Shown: in pieces, positions 9,269 to 17,208 of the stretch
Layout of the letters: every line of letters starts with the position of its first letter
Numbering within the stretch: the stretch's first letter is position 1
The notes under the pieces: model-generated
What the model saw: the letters and a program-made list of their open reading frames with translations, nothing else
Databases searched by the model: none
What the model was told of the DNA's origin: nothing
Source of the DNA: Mycobacterium dioxanotrophicus
Lineage (GTDB): Bacteria; Actinomycetota; Actinomycetes; Mycobacteriales; Mycobacteriaceae
DNA: 64,000 bases
Assembly (NCBI RefSeq): GCF_002157835.1
Contig: NZ_CP020810.1
Coordinates: forward strand, 91,599 to 155,598
Direction: 5' to 3'
Translations under genes and position numbers: made by a program

Positions 9269-9754
9269 ATGGAGATGCCTCGTCGCCATCGCAGCACCTA
9301 CAAGGGAGACCGCGCGCAGATCATGGCCCTACCGGACCCGGTCGTGTGCGCCCTGGTTCGCGAACGCGCCGCACTGCTTCACGTCGGGGTGGCGCAGTAT
9401 GCCGGAGACGTGCTGTCTGAGCACGTCGGCCTGGATCATCTTGTCCGCGAACTCCACGGACTGGACCTTGGCAACCTGCCCCCCGCGGTGCCGGATTCGG
9501 GACGGCCCTCCTACGTCGAAGCGCTGGAGGCGCCCAGTTTCGTCAAGGCCATCGCCCCGCGCGAGGTCTACAACGTGATCAGGACCCGTGCCACGATGCT
9601 CGGCATCTCCATGGGCCGCTACGTCGGTGATGTGCTGTGCGTGCACGTCGGCATGCCCGAGCTGATGACCGACCTGTACCGGTTCGACCTCAACGAGTTG
9701 GACCTAACCGTCGATGCGCCCGGGCGCAGTGAGGGGCTGCCGTTGGCGATATGA
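9269..9754 (+). CDS. Tandem ribbon-helix-helix-like protein
   Basis: 161 residues made of two copies of one unit. Copy 1 (about residues 9-66) reads RAQIMALPDPVVCALVRERA ... GVAQYAGDVLSEHVG ... LHGLDL. Copy 2 (about 88-145) reads FVKAIAPREVYNVIRTRATM ... SMGRYVGDVLCVHVG ... LYRFDL. Each fits strand-helix-helix, as in ribbon-helix-helix DNA-binding proteins, so one chain could supply a whole RHH dimer. It is divergent from the ESX block and upstream of rep, which suggests a regulator of copy number or of the secretion operon. Confidence 0.6.
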   Translation: MEMPRRHRSTYKGDRAQIMALPDPVVCALVRERAALLHVGVAQYAGDVLSEHVGLDHLVRELHGLDLGNLPPAVPDSGRPSYVEALEAPSFVKAIAPREVYNVIRTRATMLGISMGRYVGDVLCVHVGMPELMTDLYRFDLNELDLTVDAPGRSEGLPLAI

Positions 9755-10081
9755 CCCACCGGCCCCCACCTTCGTCTTGGATGACTGCGCTTGGGGGCAG
9801 ATGTGACAAATCCATAGCTGGCGTGCGGATTCCACCCGGAAATGAACAAAGGCCCCGCTAGGGGGCCTAGTTCCGGTTTCGATTCGAAGTTGGTGGCTTC
9901 GAATCCGGGTCCGCACCCGTTTTCCCCGAAGGGACGTTGTCTTGCACGACTCGTCTCACGGTAGCGCATACCCGCGATTCTTTCCAGAACTGGCGCAGGG
10001 TCTGTGCAGAAACCGTGACATTTCACGCACCCCCGACCCTGGGGTGACCTACGCACCGACCCCCAGGCGGCCGGTGTAACC
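9755..10081 (+). promoter_or_regulatory. Rep upstream region with two inverted repeats
   Basis: This 327-base gap holds GGCCCC-N5-GGGGCC at 9851-9867 and, 14 bp later, a perfect 9-bp inverted repeat GATTCGAAG-N7-CTTCGAATC at 9881-9905. The first may end transcription of the RHH gene, although no U-run follows. The second is operator-like or part of an origin. The right end is C-rich (10020-10075) just before the GTG of rep. Confidence 0.45.
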
Positions 10082-12094
10082 GTGGCACACCATGTGTCAC
10101 CTTCACCCACTCCCGACCAGGTGTGGGCTGCACTGGCGCCGCTGCTCAGCGCCCCGGGGCGCACCACCATGCGCCTGTACAACCCGAAGACGGGCAAGTT
10201 CAGCACCAGCCGCCAGCTCACGCGCAAACTGCCGGGCCGACCCGCAGCGGTCTACCTCTACACCGAGCACGCCGCAACCACCCGCATCCTGGCGTTGGAC
10301 TTCGACTCCACACGCGGCGGGCCCGCTGCGGTGGAGCGTGACGTCGAGATCGCACGCCACTGGCTCACAGCCGCCGGCGGCCGCCTCATCGTCGACCGCT
10401 CCACCAACGGCGGCATGCACATCATCTGCCCGCTGGCGCCAGCCACCAGCGCCACCCACGCCGAGATCACGCACCTGACCGCGGTCCTGGCCGCACACCT
10501 GCCGACCCTGGACACCTCACCCAACGGCAACATCGCGACCGGATGCCTGAGCCTGCCCGGCACCCTCGACAAGCAGGGTGGCCACCGCCAGCTACTCGGC
10601 AGTCTGCGCGATGCCCTCGACACTATCGCCGACGGCTCCACCCCAGACTTCCTGCCGACCCTCTACGCCCACCTCGGCATCCTCAAACGGCAGCCCACTC
10701 CCGCAGAGACCACAGCCCCCGACAACTGCCCCGCCCTGGCACAGTTCACCACGGGCAATGGCGACGACCTGCGCCTCGCGCCTGCCCACACCAACCCCAC
10801 GCCCATCCCGGCCCAAGTGCTGCACTACGCCATCCACGGCGACCCCACCGGATCGGCTGGACGCGCCTGGCCCACCCACTCCGAAGCCCGGATGTCGGTG
10901 ATCTACCACGCCGTCATGCGCGGCTACACCCTCAACGATCTACGCGCACTCATCGCCCCGAACGGCCCCTGGCACCGCGGCTTGGGAGCAGCGTTCAACC
11001 GCTACGCCAGCCGCGCCGACAAAGCCCTGAGCAGGGACTTCAGCAAAGCAATCAACCACTACTACGAAATGGTGCTCATTCACCGGCACCGTCAACACAA
11101 GGTACAGAAAGAATCACCGGGGGGGACGACATCAAAGGCAGCCGGCCCAGCAACGCGCGGAGCCAGCGGACCCGTGGAACTGCGTCGCTGGCTGGCCTAC
11201 GCATTCCGCTGGGCTGATGCCGAATACCAAGGCCGACGACAACGGTGGACGGTCAAGGTAGTCCTGCAGGCGCTGGCCTACCTGGCGATGAAATCAGGCG
11301 AGCAAGTCAACGGTGTCTGGGTGGTCGCAGTTGGAGGACGCAGCCTGTCGCTGGCGGCCGGCCTGATGACCGCCGACGCGGTGTGGAAGGTCCTGCGCGA
11401 CGTGCGAGACCGTGTCGGCGCTCCGCTGATCCTGACCCGCCGCGCCGTCGGCCGCGAAGCCGACGCCTACGCCCTGACCAGGCAAGGCGCCCAAACAGTC
11501 GACATAGTCGCGGCCGAGCGGATCCGCATCGAACCCGTACACGACGCCTGGCAGATTCTGGGTTGGCGACTGCAACGCATCCACGACCTGGTCGTGCACC
11601 ACGGCCTCACCGACCGCGCCGACATCTACGCCGCGGCCGCAGTCACTCGAAGCACCGGCGACGCCATCATCCTCGACCTACAGATCGCCGGCTTAATCGC
11701 CGTCACCGGCCGCGGCCGCGTCGGGCCCGGCCCCACCACCCTTGACGCCATCGCCGCCCGCCACAGACTCCACGACACCCGCCAAGACCGCATCGAGCGC
11801 TACCGCGCCGAACGCAACGCCTGGCACCAGTGGCTCGACAACAAACATGACGAGCAAGCACACCTGCTTCTCGCACAGACCGCCGACGAGGCCTACCTGC
11901 GCGGCCCCAGACGTGATCGCGCCCTCGCGATGCACGCGGCCTACCTGCAATCAGTACTGGCCACCGGCCCTCCCCCAATGCCCGGATACGACACACCGAC
12001 CGACACCGGAGAAGACGACGAAACTCTCGTCATTGAGCGCCGGGCACTGACCCTGCTGTGGGAAATGCTGGGCGCCGTCGTGGTGCGGTGCTGA
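10082..12094 (+). CDS. Plasmid replication initiator, primase-polymerase-like
   Basis: 670 residues from GTG 10082. Residues 65-170 carry the marks of an archaeo-eukaryotic primase/Prim-Pol fold: the paired acidic motif LALDFDST near residue 71, then DRSTNGGMHII near 104-113, and LPGTLDKQGGHR near 160. A helical middle section (MSVIYHAVMRGYTLNDLRAL) follows. The C-terminal half holds winged-helix-like stretches (LQALAYLAMKSGEQVNGVWV; VVHHGLTDRADIYAAAAVTR) that could bind the origin. This order is usual in Rep proteins of large actinobacterial plasmids. Neighbouring parAB and iterons support this. Confidence 0.75.
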   Translation: MAHHVSPSPTPDQVWAALAPLLSAPGRTTMRLYNPKTGKFSTSRQLTRKLPGRPAAVYLYTEHAATTRILALDFDSTRGGPAAVERDVEIARHWLTAAGGRLIVDRSTNGGMHIICPLAPATSATHAEITHLTAVLAAHLPTLDTSPNGNIATGCLSLPGTLDKQGGHRQLLGSLRDALDTIADGSTPDFLPTLYAHLGILKRQPTPAETTAPDNCPALAQFTTGNGDDLRLAPAHTNPTPIPAQVLHYAIHGDPTGSAGRAWPTHSEARMSVIYHAVMRGYTLNDLRALIAPNGPWHRGLGAAFNRYASRADKALSRDFSKAINHYYEMVLIHRHRQHKVQKESPGGTTSKAAGPATRGASGPVELRRWLAYAFRWADAEYQGRRQRWTVKVVLQALAYLAMKSGEQVNGVWVVAVGGRSLSLAAGLMTADAVWKVLRDVRDRVGAPLILTRRAVGREADAYALTRQGAQTVDIVAAERIRIEPVHDAWQILGWRLQRIHDLVVHHGLTDRADIYAAAAVTRSTGDAIILDLQIAGLIAVTGRGRVGPGPTTLDAIAARHRLHDTRQDRIERYRAERNAWHQWLDNKHDEQAHLLLAQTADEAYLRGPRRDRALAMHAAYLQSVLATGPPPMPGYDTPTDTGEDDETLVIERRALTLLWEMLGAVVVRC

Positions 12095-12151
12095 CCAGTT
12101 CTCCAGGGGTTAACGTTGGTAAGTGAGTAGTGGGAAGGGGGATGCCTCGGC

Positions 12152-12601
12152 ATGCGACCTGTGACCGTCGCGGCTGGCGTCGCAGTGTGCTGCACCCTGG
12201 TGGGGTGTGGGGTCGGCGGCGGAGTGACGGCTCGTTCCACATCGGCCGCGTCCTCGCAGAACGCCGCAGGTGACCTCGGTCTGCCGGGAAAGACGTTTTC
12301 ACCATTCGACATCCGCGTGTACGCCCAGGTGCCTCAAAGCAGCGACCGTGTTCCTCCAAACTCGATCTGGCATTTGCCGACCCAGACACCGATCAGGGTC
12401 ATATGTATCCGGGAATCACCCGAACCCAGGCAGAACTGGCCACATGACCACGCGAAATGGGTGTGGATCCACTACAAGGGAAAAACGCCGAATGACGCGG
12501 GGTTCATCAGCCTGACGGATGTCACCGTCGAGACCGGACGGGACCCGAGTACGAACGCTCAGCTGACGATCGAAGAGGCTGTGCCAGCCTGCCCCAAATA
12601 G
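12152..12601 (+). CDS. Lipoprotein with SH3-like C-terminal domain
   Basis: 149 residues. The N-terminus is a signal peptide ending in a lipobox (VCCTLVGC, Cys about residue 19), so the product should be a lipoprotein on the outer face of the cytoplasmic membrane. The C-terminal half (IRVICIRESPEP ... WVWIHYKGKTPNDAGFISLT) has the pattern of a bacterial SH3-like fold, with two further Cys that could pair. It lies alone between rep and the convergent par operon. The function is unknown; surface or entry exclusion roles are possible for a plasmid lipoprotein. Confidence 0.7.
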   Translation: MRPVTVAAGVAVCCTLVGCGVGGGVTARSTSAASSQNAAGDLGLPGKTFSPFDIRVYAQVPQSSDRVPPNSIWHLPTQTPIRVICIRESPEPRQNWPHDHAKWVWIHYKGKTPNDAGFISLTDVTVETGRDPSTNAQLTIEEAVPACPK

Positions 12602-12657
12602 CCGGTCGCCAGGCACGATCGGTCGAAGCTGCTCCTTGTGCGCGCGCTCGACCGGCT
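12600..12657. terminator. Inverted repeat between convergent genes
   Basis: AGCCGGTCG at 12600-12608 pairs with CGACCGGCT at 12649-12657 (nine perfect base pairs around a 40-base loop that also contains CGGTCGA). It begins in the lipoprotein stop codon and ends 8 bp before the stop of the par operon. It could act as a two-way terminator; there is no U-run. Confidence 0.4.
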
Positions 12658-12664
12658 CCGCGCT

Positions 12665-13438
12665 TCAGCGCTTCGGCACGTACTCGGCGGCCAGCGCCGC
12701 CGAGACAATCTCGGAACGCGACGCTTCCCGACGTCCAGGATGTCCGTCAGTGATGATCGCATTCACCCAGGCGACAATGCGGTTGAGTGCCTGGTCCTCC
12801 CCACCGTTTGGGCGGATATAGAGCGGCACCTGCGGGTCGGTCCTGTTCCTGCTCGCAACCGTCGGCCGCCGATAAAACGACGTGAAGTCGGTGTGCTCAT
12901 CTGGGCGCCGCGCCAACACCAACTCGGGTAATCGTGCCAGGTGAGTACTTACCGCCGCCATGATCAGCGACGTCTGCGGAGGCTGCCCTGGCTGCTCGGC
13001 GGCCGCCTTGAACGCATCGAACACCGAACTGGCCACGCTGAGGCGGGTCGAGCGCACCACATGCATCACCGGATCGGACCAGTCGATGGTCAGATCCGGC
13101 AGCGGTCGCCGCCCCACGGTATGCGCCACACCCGCGCGCTCATCACGAGCTTCTACGGAGGTCTGCGCCGCACCCGCACCAGCCGATACCTCCGTGTCCG
13201 CGGCACGCGCAGGTGGGATTGCGGTGTCACGGTCGGCGCCACGTCCAGCACGCGTAGCTCCGCTGCTGGTCACAGCGTTGCCCGCAGCAGGCACGGTCGT
13301 CTCGGCGCTCACCGGGTCCTGGGGGGTGGCGGCAGGCGCCGCCGCGGGATGCCGCGGCGGCGGGACCTGCCCGGCCCGGCGCTGCCGGCCCGCCCGAAGC
13401 TTGCTCAATCCACCGCCGTTGACAGCAGTCTCGCTCAC
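12665..13438 (-). CDS. parB: ParB-like centromere-binding partner
   Basis: 257 residues. GTG 13438 overlaps the parA stop by four bases (GTGA), so the two are translated together. The N-terminal 130 residues are basic and Pro/Ala-rich (LSKLRAGRQRRAGQVPPPRH). The C-terminal 110 residues are folded (LSVASSVFDAFKAAAEQP ... ARLPELVLARRPDEHTDF ... SRSEIVSAALAAEYVP); the last part resembles a ribbon-helix-helix. It is not a canonical ParB with CTP-binding motifs. The name rests on position next to parA and a possible RHH fold. The iteron arrays upstream of parA are its likely binding sites. Confidence 0.6.
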   Translation of the reverse strand: MSETAVNGGGLSKLRAGRQRRAGQVPPPRHPAAAPAATPQDPVSAETTVPAAGNAVTSSGATRAGRGADRDTAIPPARAADTEVSAGAGAAQTSVEARDERAGVAHTVGRRPLPDLTIDWSDPVMHVVRSTRLSVASSVFDAFKAAAEQPGQPPQTSLIMAAVSTHLARLPELVLARRPDEHTDFTSFYRRPTVASRNRTDPQVPLYIRPNGGEDQALNRIVAWVNAIITDGHPGRREASRSEIVSAALAAEYVPKR

Positions 13439-14322
13439 AACAACGCCTCCTCATCCTGCTGGTCTTGTGCCATGGCGTTGCGCACCGCATGGGTCAACAC
13501 AGTGCGAGCAACGTCCTTGACCTCCGCGACAAACCTCGCACTGGAGGCCGGAATCTGACCGGACCGGCCCGGTGCACACACCGCCCCTGAAAGCTTGCGG
13601 CGCTTCAGAAATGCATGGCTGTGCACCGGCGGGCCCACCTCGATGCCATAGGTTGTGCTGATCTTCTCCAGGCGACTGACCTCAGGCTCGGGAGCGGCCT
13701 CAACCCGATTGGGCACCAACAGCAGCGGATACCCACCCTGCAACTCGTTGGTCATCTGCTCTGTCGCCGCCAGAGCACGCGTTTCCAGGTTCACCGGCAC
13801 CACCACCACATGAGCGGCGCTGGCGGCGCCCACCGTGGACGGGACACCACCAGGATGGGTGTCGATGATCAGCGGACGTTTCAGCTCGGCTGACCATTTC
13901 TCCAGCGCGGCAGCCATATCGGGGCCCGAGGGCTGATTAACCGCGAAGTCAGGGTGCGACGGGATCAGGTCGGCCCGCATCCCCCGCCCGGACAGCGGAC
14001 GTGGACACCGTCCGCGCTCCAGCGCGTCCAGCAGCGGCGCGTTCGTCCGCGTCTCGTAGCGATATCCCCACGCCCGGGTGGCGCCGCCGGCATCCCAGTC
14101 CAGGTCCACCAGCACGCCGTCCAGTAGCCATGCCAGCTCTTTGGCCAGCTCGGTCTTGCCGACCCCGCCCTTCCACGCCGCGATGGTGATGATGAGCCGG
14201 TTGAACAGGTCGAGGACGTAATCCGGGCTAGCGCCCACGTCCACACAGAACGTGTCCAGAGCAGAGCCCGTCAGCCCGATGCGCTCCAGCCCTGTCCCTT
14301 GCTGCACCGCCGTCCCTTGCAT
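13435..14322 (-). CDS. parA: ParA-family partition ATPase
   Basis: 295 residues. The deviant Walker A motif KGGVGKT is at residues 51-57, switch region LVDLDWDAGG near 72-80 and Walker B-like LIIDTHPGG near 150. The ATG has GGAAGGGG upstream. It carries an unusual N-terminal 45 residues before the ATPase core, which could hold a DNA-binding or regulatory segment. With the overlapping partner gene it forms a type I partition operon that segregates the replicon. The operon faces away from the repeat-rich region 14323-15408. Confidence 0.85.
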   Translation of the reverse strand: MQGTAVQQGTGLERIGLTGSALDTFCVDVGASPDYVLDLFNRLIITIAAWKGGVGKTELAKELAWLLDGVLVDLDWDAGGATRAWGYRYETRTNAPLLDALERGRCPRPLSGRGMRADLIPSHPDFAVNQPSGPDMAAALEKWSAELKRPLIIDTHPGGVPSTVGAASAAHVVVVPVNLETRALAATEQMTNELQGGYPLLLVPNRVEAAPEPEVSRLEKISTTYGIEVGPPVHSHAFLKRRKLSGAVCAPGRSGQIPASSARFVAEVKDVARTVLTHAVRNAMAQDQQDEEALL

Positions 14323-14728
14323 TGGGAAGCCCCTTCCATCCCCGCGTGCGGCGGATCAGACCACCACACCTACTAGCCGCACCGCGTCGCCATGCAACAT
14401 CGCTCAGCGTTGTGAGCCACCACGTGGTGACAGATACTGCTGCACCACAACACAACTCACTGCGGCTCACCATAGCACAAACCCCCGTGTCGTACAGCAC
14501 ATGCGCACATACGCGCCGCACGTCATCGCTCCATCACAGCGGCGCATCACAGCGCCGCCCATACGCGCCGCACAGGTGCGGCGCACCCAAGCGCGTAACC
14601 TCCGTGCTCTACCACCGCGCCATATATGCACGCCGCACGTCGACGGCACACGAAGTGGGCGATGCGCGTCACAAGCCGTAGCGGCGCACAACAGCGACAT
14701 CCGGCATGGGCGAACGTGTGCGCCTCGC

Positions 14729-14797
14729 CATGTTGCATATCCTGTTGCGCCGCATGTTGCGTACCATGTTGCATACCGCCGTGGTGTCTGATGTTGC
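14729..14797 (+). repeat. ATGTTGC iterons, array 1
   Basis: Four direct copies of (C)(A/C)TGTTGC start at 14729, 14741, 14753 and 14765, exactly 12 bp apart; a fifth starts at 14790, 25 bp on. The second copy has one mismatch (CTGTTGC). Exact 12-bp phasing of a 7-bp core is typical of protein arrays such as plasmid parS or iteron origins. It lies about 410 bp upstream of parA. Confidence 0.75.
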
Positions 14798-14988
14798 GGA
14801 CCATATCCCCAGTCCGGGAGGATGTGTACCCAAAGCCGGGGGCTCTGCGTGCCGTCGCACATGTCAGAACCCGGCACGGCACCAGGCATATAGGGGAGTC
14901 CGCGTTCGTGGCGCCACGGCCGTTCAGCGCCGTTTTCGCAGGTCGCAATGCTCGCGCCCATGGGGTATCGCGGCGGGGGATTGGCGGG

Positions 14989-15032
14989 CATGTTGCGCCC
15001 GATGTTGCATCCAATGTTGCCGGCGATGTTGC
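14989..15032 (+). repeat. ATGTTGC iterons, array 2
   Basis: Four direct copies of NATGTTGC start at 14989, 15001, 15013 and 15025, again exactly 12 bp apart and in the same orientation as array 1, 190 bp further on. The 4-base spacers vary while the heptad is invariant. Confidence 0.78.
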
Positions 15033-15382
15033 AGAACACTGACGTGGTCGCGCCGGGCCGGGTGGGTTGATGGGTGGCGTACCTAACCGGGACGCGACGC
15101 TCGCAGTGATGTTGTGCGCCGCACATGACCCGGGGGGCCCACCGCAGAATCACCTGCGCGGCGCACAACATGCCGGGGGACGTTGCGCGCAGGGGGCAGC
15201 CGAACCTCGCCATGCGCCGGGGGAGAGGGTCGGTGAGCAGTGATGCGCGGCGCACATGGTCGGCGCTGGCGTGAGCCCGGAGTATGGCCGGGCCCGGCCC
15301 GACGGCGCGGCGCGCAACGCGCAGAACGCACAATGCACATCGCCGCGCTCTGCGCGTGTGGTGGCGCTCGCGGAAACCGGCG

Positions 15383-15399
15383 CTAAACCAGGTAAAATG
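15383..15399 (+). promoter_or_regulatory. Promoter of small HTH gene (likely leaderless)
   Basis: CTAAACCAGGTAAAATG contains a -10-like TAAAAT at 15393-15398. The downstream ATG at 15409 is at the right distance to be the first transcribed bases. The same word recurs at 15624-15640. Confidence 0.5.
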
Positions 15400-15408
15400 T
15401 CCGGTGTT

Positions 15409-15627
15409 ATGGATGCCCAGAAAGCTGCAGCATTGCGGCGTGTTCGCGCCCAAGCTGGCGAGCTAGATCGGATCGACGCGGATCGCAGACGCCACATTGC
15501 GCTGCGGGACAAAGCGATTCGTCAGGCCAAGGAGGCAGGCGCTACCTGGAGCGAACTGCAGCGCGAGGCCGGCCTCACCGCAGCCGGGCTTCGGAAAGCC
15601 TTATCTCGTACTGACAACGATCACTAA
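15409..15627 (+). CDS. Small helix-turn-helix protein
   Basis: 72 residues. The body is a charged helix (AAALRRVRAQAGELDRIDAD) followed by a helix-turn-helix-like segment (RQAKEAGATWSELQREAG then LTAAGLRKALSR). I chose ATG 15409, probably leaderless, because the in-frame ATG at 15397 lies inside the -10 box. It sits between the repeat region and the SpdB-like gene, so it may regulate plasmid transfer or replication. Confidence 0.6.
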   Translation: MDAQKAAALRRVRAQAGELDRIDADRRRHIALRDKAIRQAKEAGATWSELQREAGLTAAGLRKALSRTDNDH

Positions 15628-15640
15628 ACCCGGTATAGTG
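15624..15640 (+). promoter_or_regulatory. Second copy of the leaderless-type promoter
   Basis: CTAAACCCGGTATAGTG matches the 15383 copy at 14 of 17 positions and offers TATAGT at 15634-15639 as -10. It would start transcription at about GTG 15646. Confidence 0.45.
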
Positions 15641-15645
15641 CCATT

Positions 15646-15723
15646 GTGGCGCGGCCGGCTCGTTGTCCGCGTGGTAAGTCCCCTGCCCTCGATTACGGAG
15701 AGCGCGATGACCGTTTCCGCTGA
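15646..15723 (+). CDS. Possible leaderless 25-codon upstream ORF
   Basis: GTG 15646 lies seven bases after the TATAGT box. The frame encodes 25 residues (VARPARCPRGKSPALDYGE then RDDRFR) and stops 17 bases past the ATG of the SpdB-like gene. It could couple translation of that gene to its own. There is no homologue I recognise. Confidence 0.35.
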   Translation: MARPARCPRGKSPALDYGERDDRFR

Positions 15724-17002
15724 GCCGACGCGCCAGCCTCATCAGGCGGCCCAGCCCAGCCCGCCGCAAGTCGACACCGCCCGCTCCCAGCACACACATT
15801 TGGAAGCGCCCCCGCACCCGCCGCAACGTGCATCGGGCGTCACCATCGCGTGCTACGTTGCCGCCCTGGCCACCCTGCCTGTCAGCCTCAACACCTCGTG
15901 GCGTTTTTTCGACGAGGTACTCAATATTCCCACCGCCGACGGCGAGCGCTACATCATGTTCGCCGTCGCCGAGTTGGCGCTGATCGTCTCCGGTGCGGGC
16001 ATGGCTGTGAACGTGCGCCGCACCGGCCACCCCGGACCGTTCCGAATGGTCGTGTGGGCAATGTGCGCCGTCTCCGGCTACATGGCCTGGGCGATGAGCG
16101 ACCTCGAGGAAGGCCTTGCCCGTGTGATCCTCGGGCCAGTCCTCGGCGCGATCATGCTGCACCTCGCGCTCGGCCTCGAGCTTCGCGCCCGCCACCATCG
16201 AACAGGCACCCCGGCCCGCATCGGCCGAGAGTTACGGGAACGGATGCTCTCACGGCTCGGCCTAGCCGACGACGAGCGCGACGCACTGCAGCGCACGCGC
16301 GACCGCGCCGCCTTCCGAGCCGCTCAACTCAGCATGCCCCGACGCTGGCGCTGGTCACGCGAAGCACGCCTACAGCGGGCACTTTTGGCCGCCAACGTTG
16401 CCGACGACCCGGACATGCGCGATAAGATGCTCGCCCGCCTATCTGTTCTGCATCACGCCCACGAACTCTGCACCTTCCGCCAGCCCTCACCATGGCCCGA
16501 CGAGCACCCCGCGCCGAGCGGGGGACCCGATCATGACCCAGGCCCGACGCCGCCGAAACCACCGACCTCCCAATCAACGCCGGCGGTGAACACAGCGCAG
16601 ATGGCGCGACCGCACCCGCCCGCAGGAGCCGCGCACATGCACACGCGCAGCGCATCCGATCCCGGGCAGCCAAGTCCCGCGCACACCGACCCGCGCACAT
16701 TGGCCGCCGTGCCAAACCGCACATCCGCGCATCAGGTGCGCGTACCTGCGCATTACAGCGTGGACACCACGGAAATCCAGAAATGGCTGCCGTTGGCCAG
16801 GAATCTTGTCCACAGCGGCGTAACCCAGGGCCGGATGAAACGACACCCCACCACCAAGCACCCCGAAATCGTTGCCGCGATGCTGGCCCAGCACGACTCC
16901 GGCACACCGCCAAGCACGATCGGGCGCTACCACAAGGTCCACCACACCATCGTCGACGAAATCCTCGACGCGGCACGAACCGCAACCCGCAGCGCAGGCT
17001 AA
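15707..17002 (+). CDS. SpdB/DUF2637-like plasmid membrane protein
   Basis: 431 residues from ATG 15707, which has GGAGAG six bases upstream. After a Pro-rich N-terminus there are four hydrophobic segments at about residues 45-160 (VTIACYVAALATLPVS; YIMFAVAELALIVSGAGMAV; FRMVVWAMCAVSGYMAWAM; VILGPVLGAIMLHLALGL). A basic cytoplasmic half follows. This layout is typical of DUF2637/SpdB proteins that help spread transferred plasmids between mycelial or neighbouring cells in actinobacteria. The C-terminal 80 residues (VDTTEIQKWLPLARNLVHSG ... STIGRYHKVHHTIVDEILDA) look like a separate helical, perhaps HTH, domain. Confidence 0.65.
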   Translation: MTVSAEPTRQPHQAAQPSPPQVDTARSQHTHLEAPPHPPQRASGVTIACYVAALATLPVSLNTSWRFFDEVLNIPTADGERYIMFAVAELALIVSGAGMAVNVRRTGHPGPFRMVVWAMCAVSGYMAWAMSDLEEGLARVILGPVLGAIMLHLALGLELRARHHRTGTPARIGRELRERMLSRLGLADDERDALQRTRDRAAFRAAQLSMPRRWRWSREARLQRALLAANVADDPDMRDKMLARLSVLHHAHELCTFRQPSPWPDEHPAPSGGPDHDPGPTPPKPPTSQSTPAVNTAQMARPHPPAGAAHMHTRSASDPGQPSPAHTDPRTLAAVPNRTSAHQVRVPAHYSVDTTEIQKWLPLARNLVHSGVTQGRMKRHPTTKHPEIVAAMLAQHDSGTPPSTIGRYHKVHHTIVDEILDAARTATRSAG

Positions 17003-17208
17003 TGGGCTTCTTAGGCGTCCTGAGGTTCGCGGGGCACCACCGCCTGACCCGCCTGAGGCCGGGCTACCTCTAGCTGTCGAGGTGCGCGGCGTCCGAGACG
17101 ACCGGGGTGTTGATCAATCCGTTGCACAAAGGCGATTGACGATTGCGCAACGTTGACCTATCTGTATGCGTGTTAGGCATGTAATATCTGGGGACAATTA
17201 GGGCCTTT

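Larger units (their letters stand above)
14323..15408. other. Repeat-rich non-coding region: likely centromere or origin
   Basis: About 1.1 kb with no convincing gene. It contains the ATGTTGC arrays listed separately, a lone reverse heptad GCAACAT at 14394-14400 near parA, and many copies of a GCGCCGCAC-type word (for example 14514, 14565, 14630, 15113). A 14-bp inverted repeat pairs 15109-15122 with 15158-15171. A related GCGCGGCGCACATG copy sits near 15244. Long frames here are made of repeat-derived Cys/Arg/Thr strings and do not look like proteins. Confidence 0.7.

Noticed and set aside
9881..9925. tRNA gene (TTCGAATCC resembles a T-arm)
   Set aside because: No acceptor, D or anticodon arm can be built around it on either strand; it is one half of a simple inverted repeat.
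14729..15032. CRISPR array
   Set aside because: The repeat core is 7 bp with 4-5 bp spacers; CRISPR repeats and spacers are several times longer and no cas genes are present.
14467..15453. A 328-codon minus-strand frame across the repeat region
   Set aside because: Its product is a string of Cys, Arg, Asn and Thr produced by the iterons; no domain or ribosome site.
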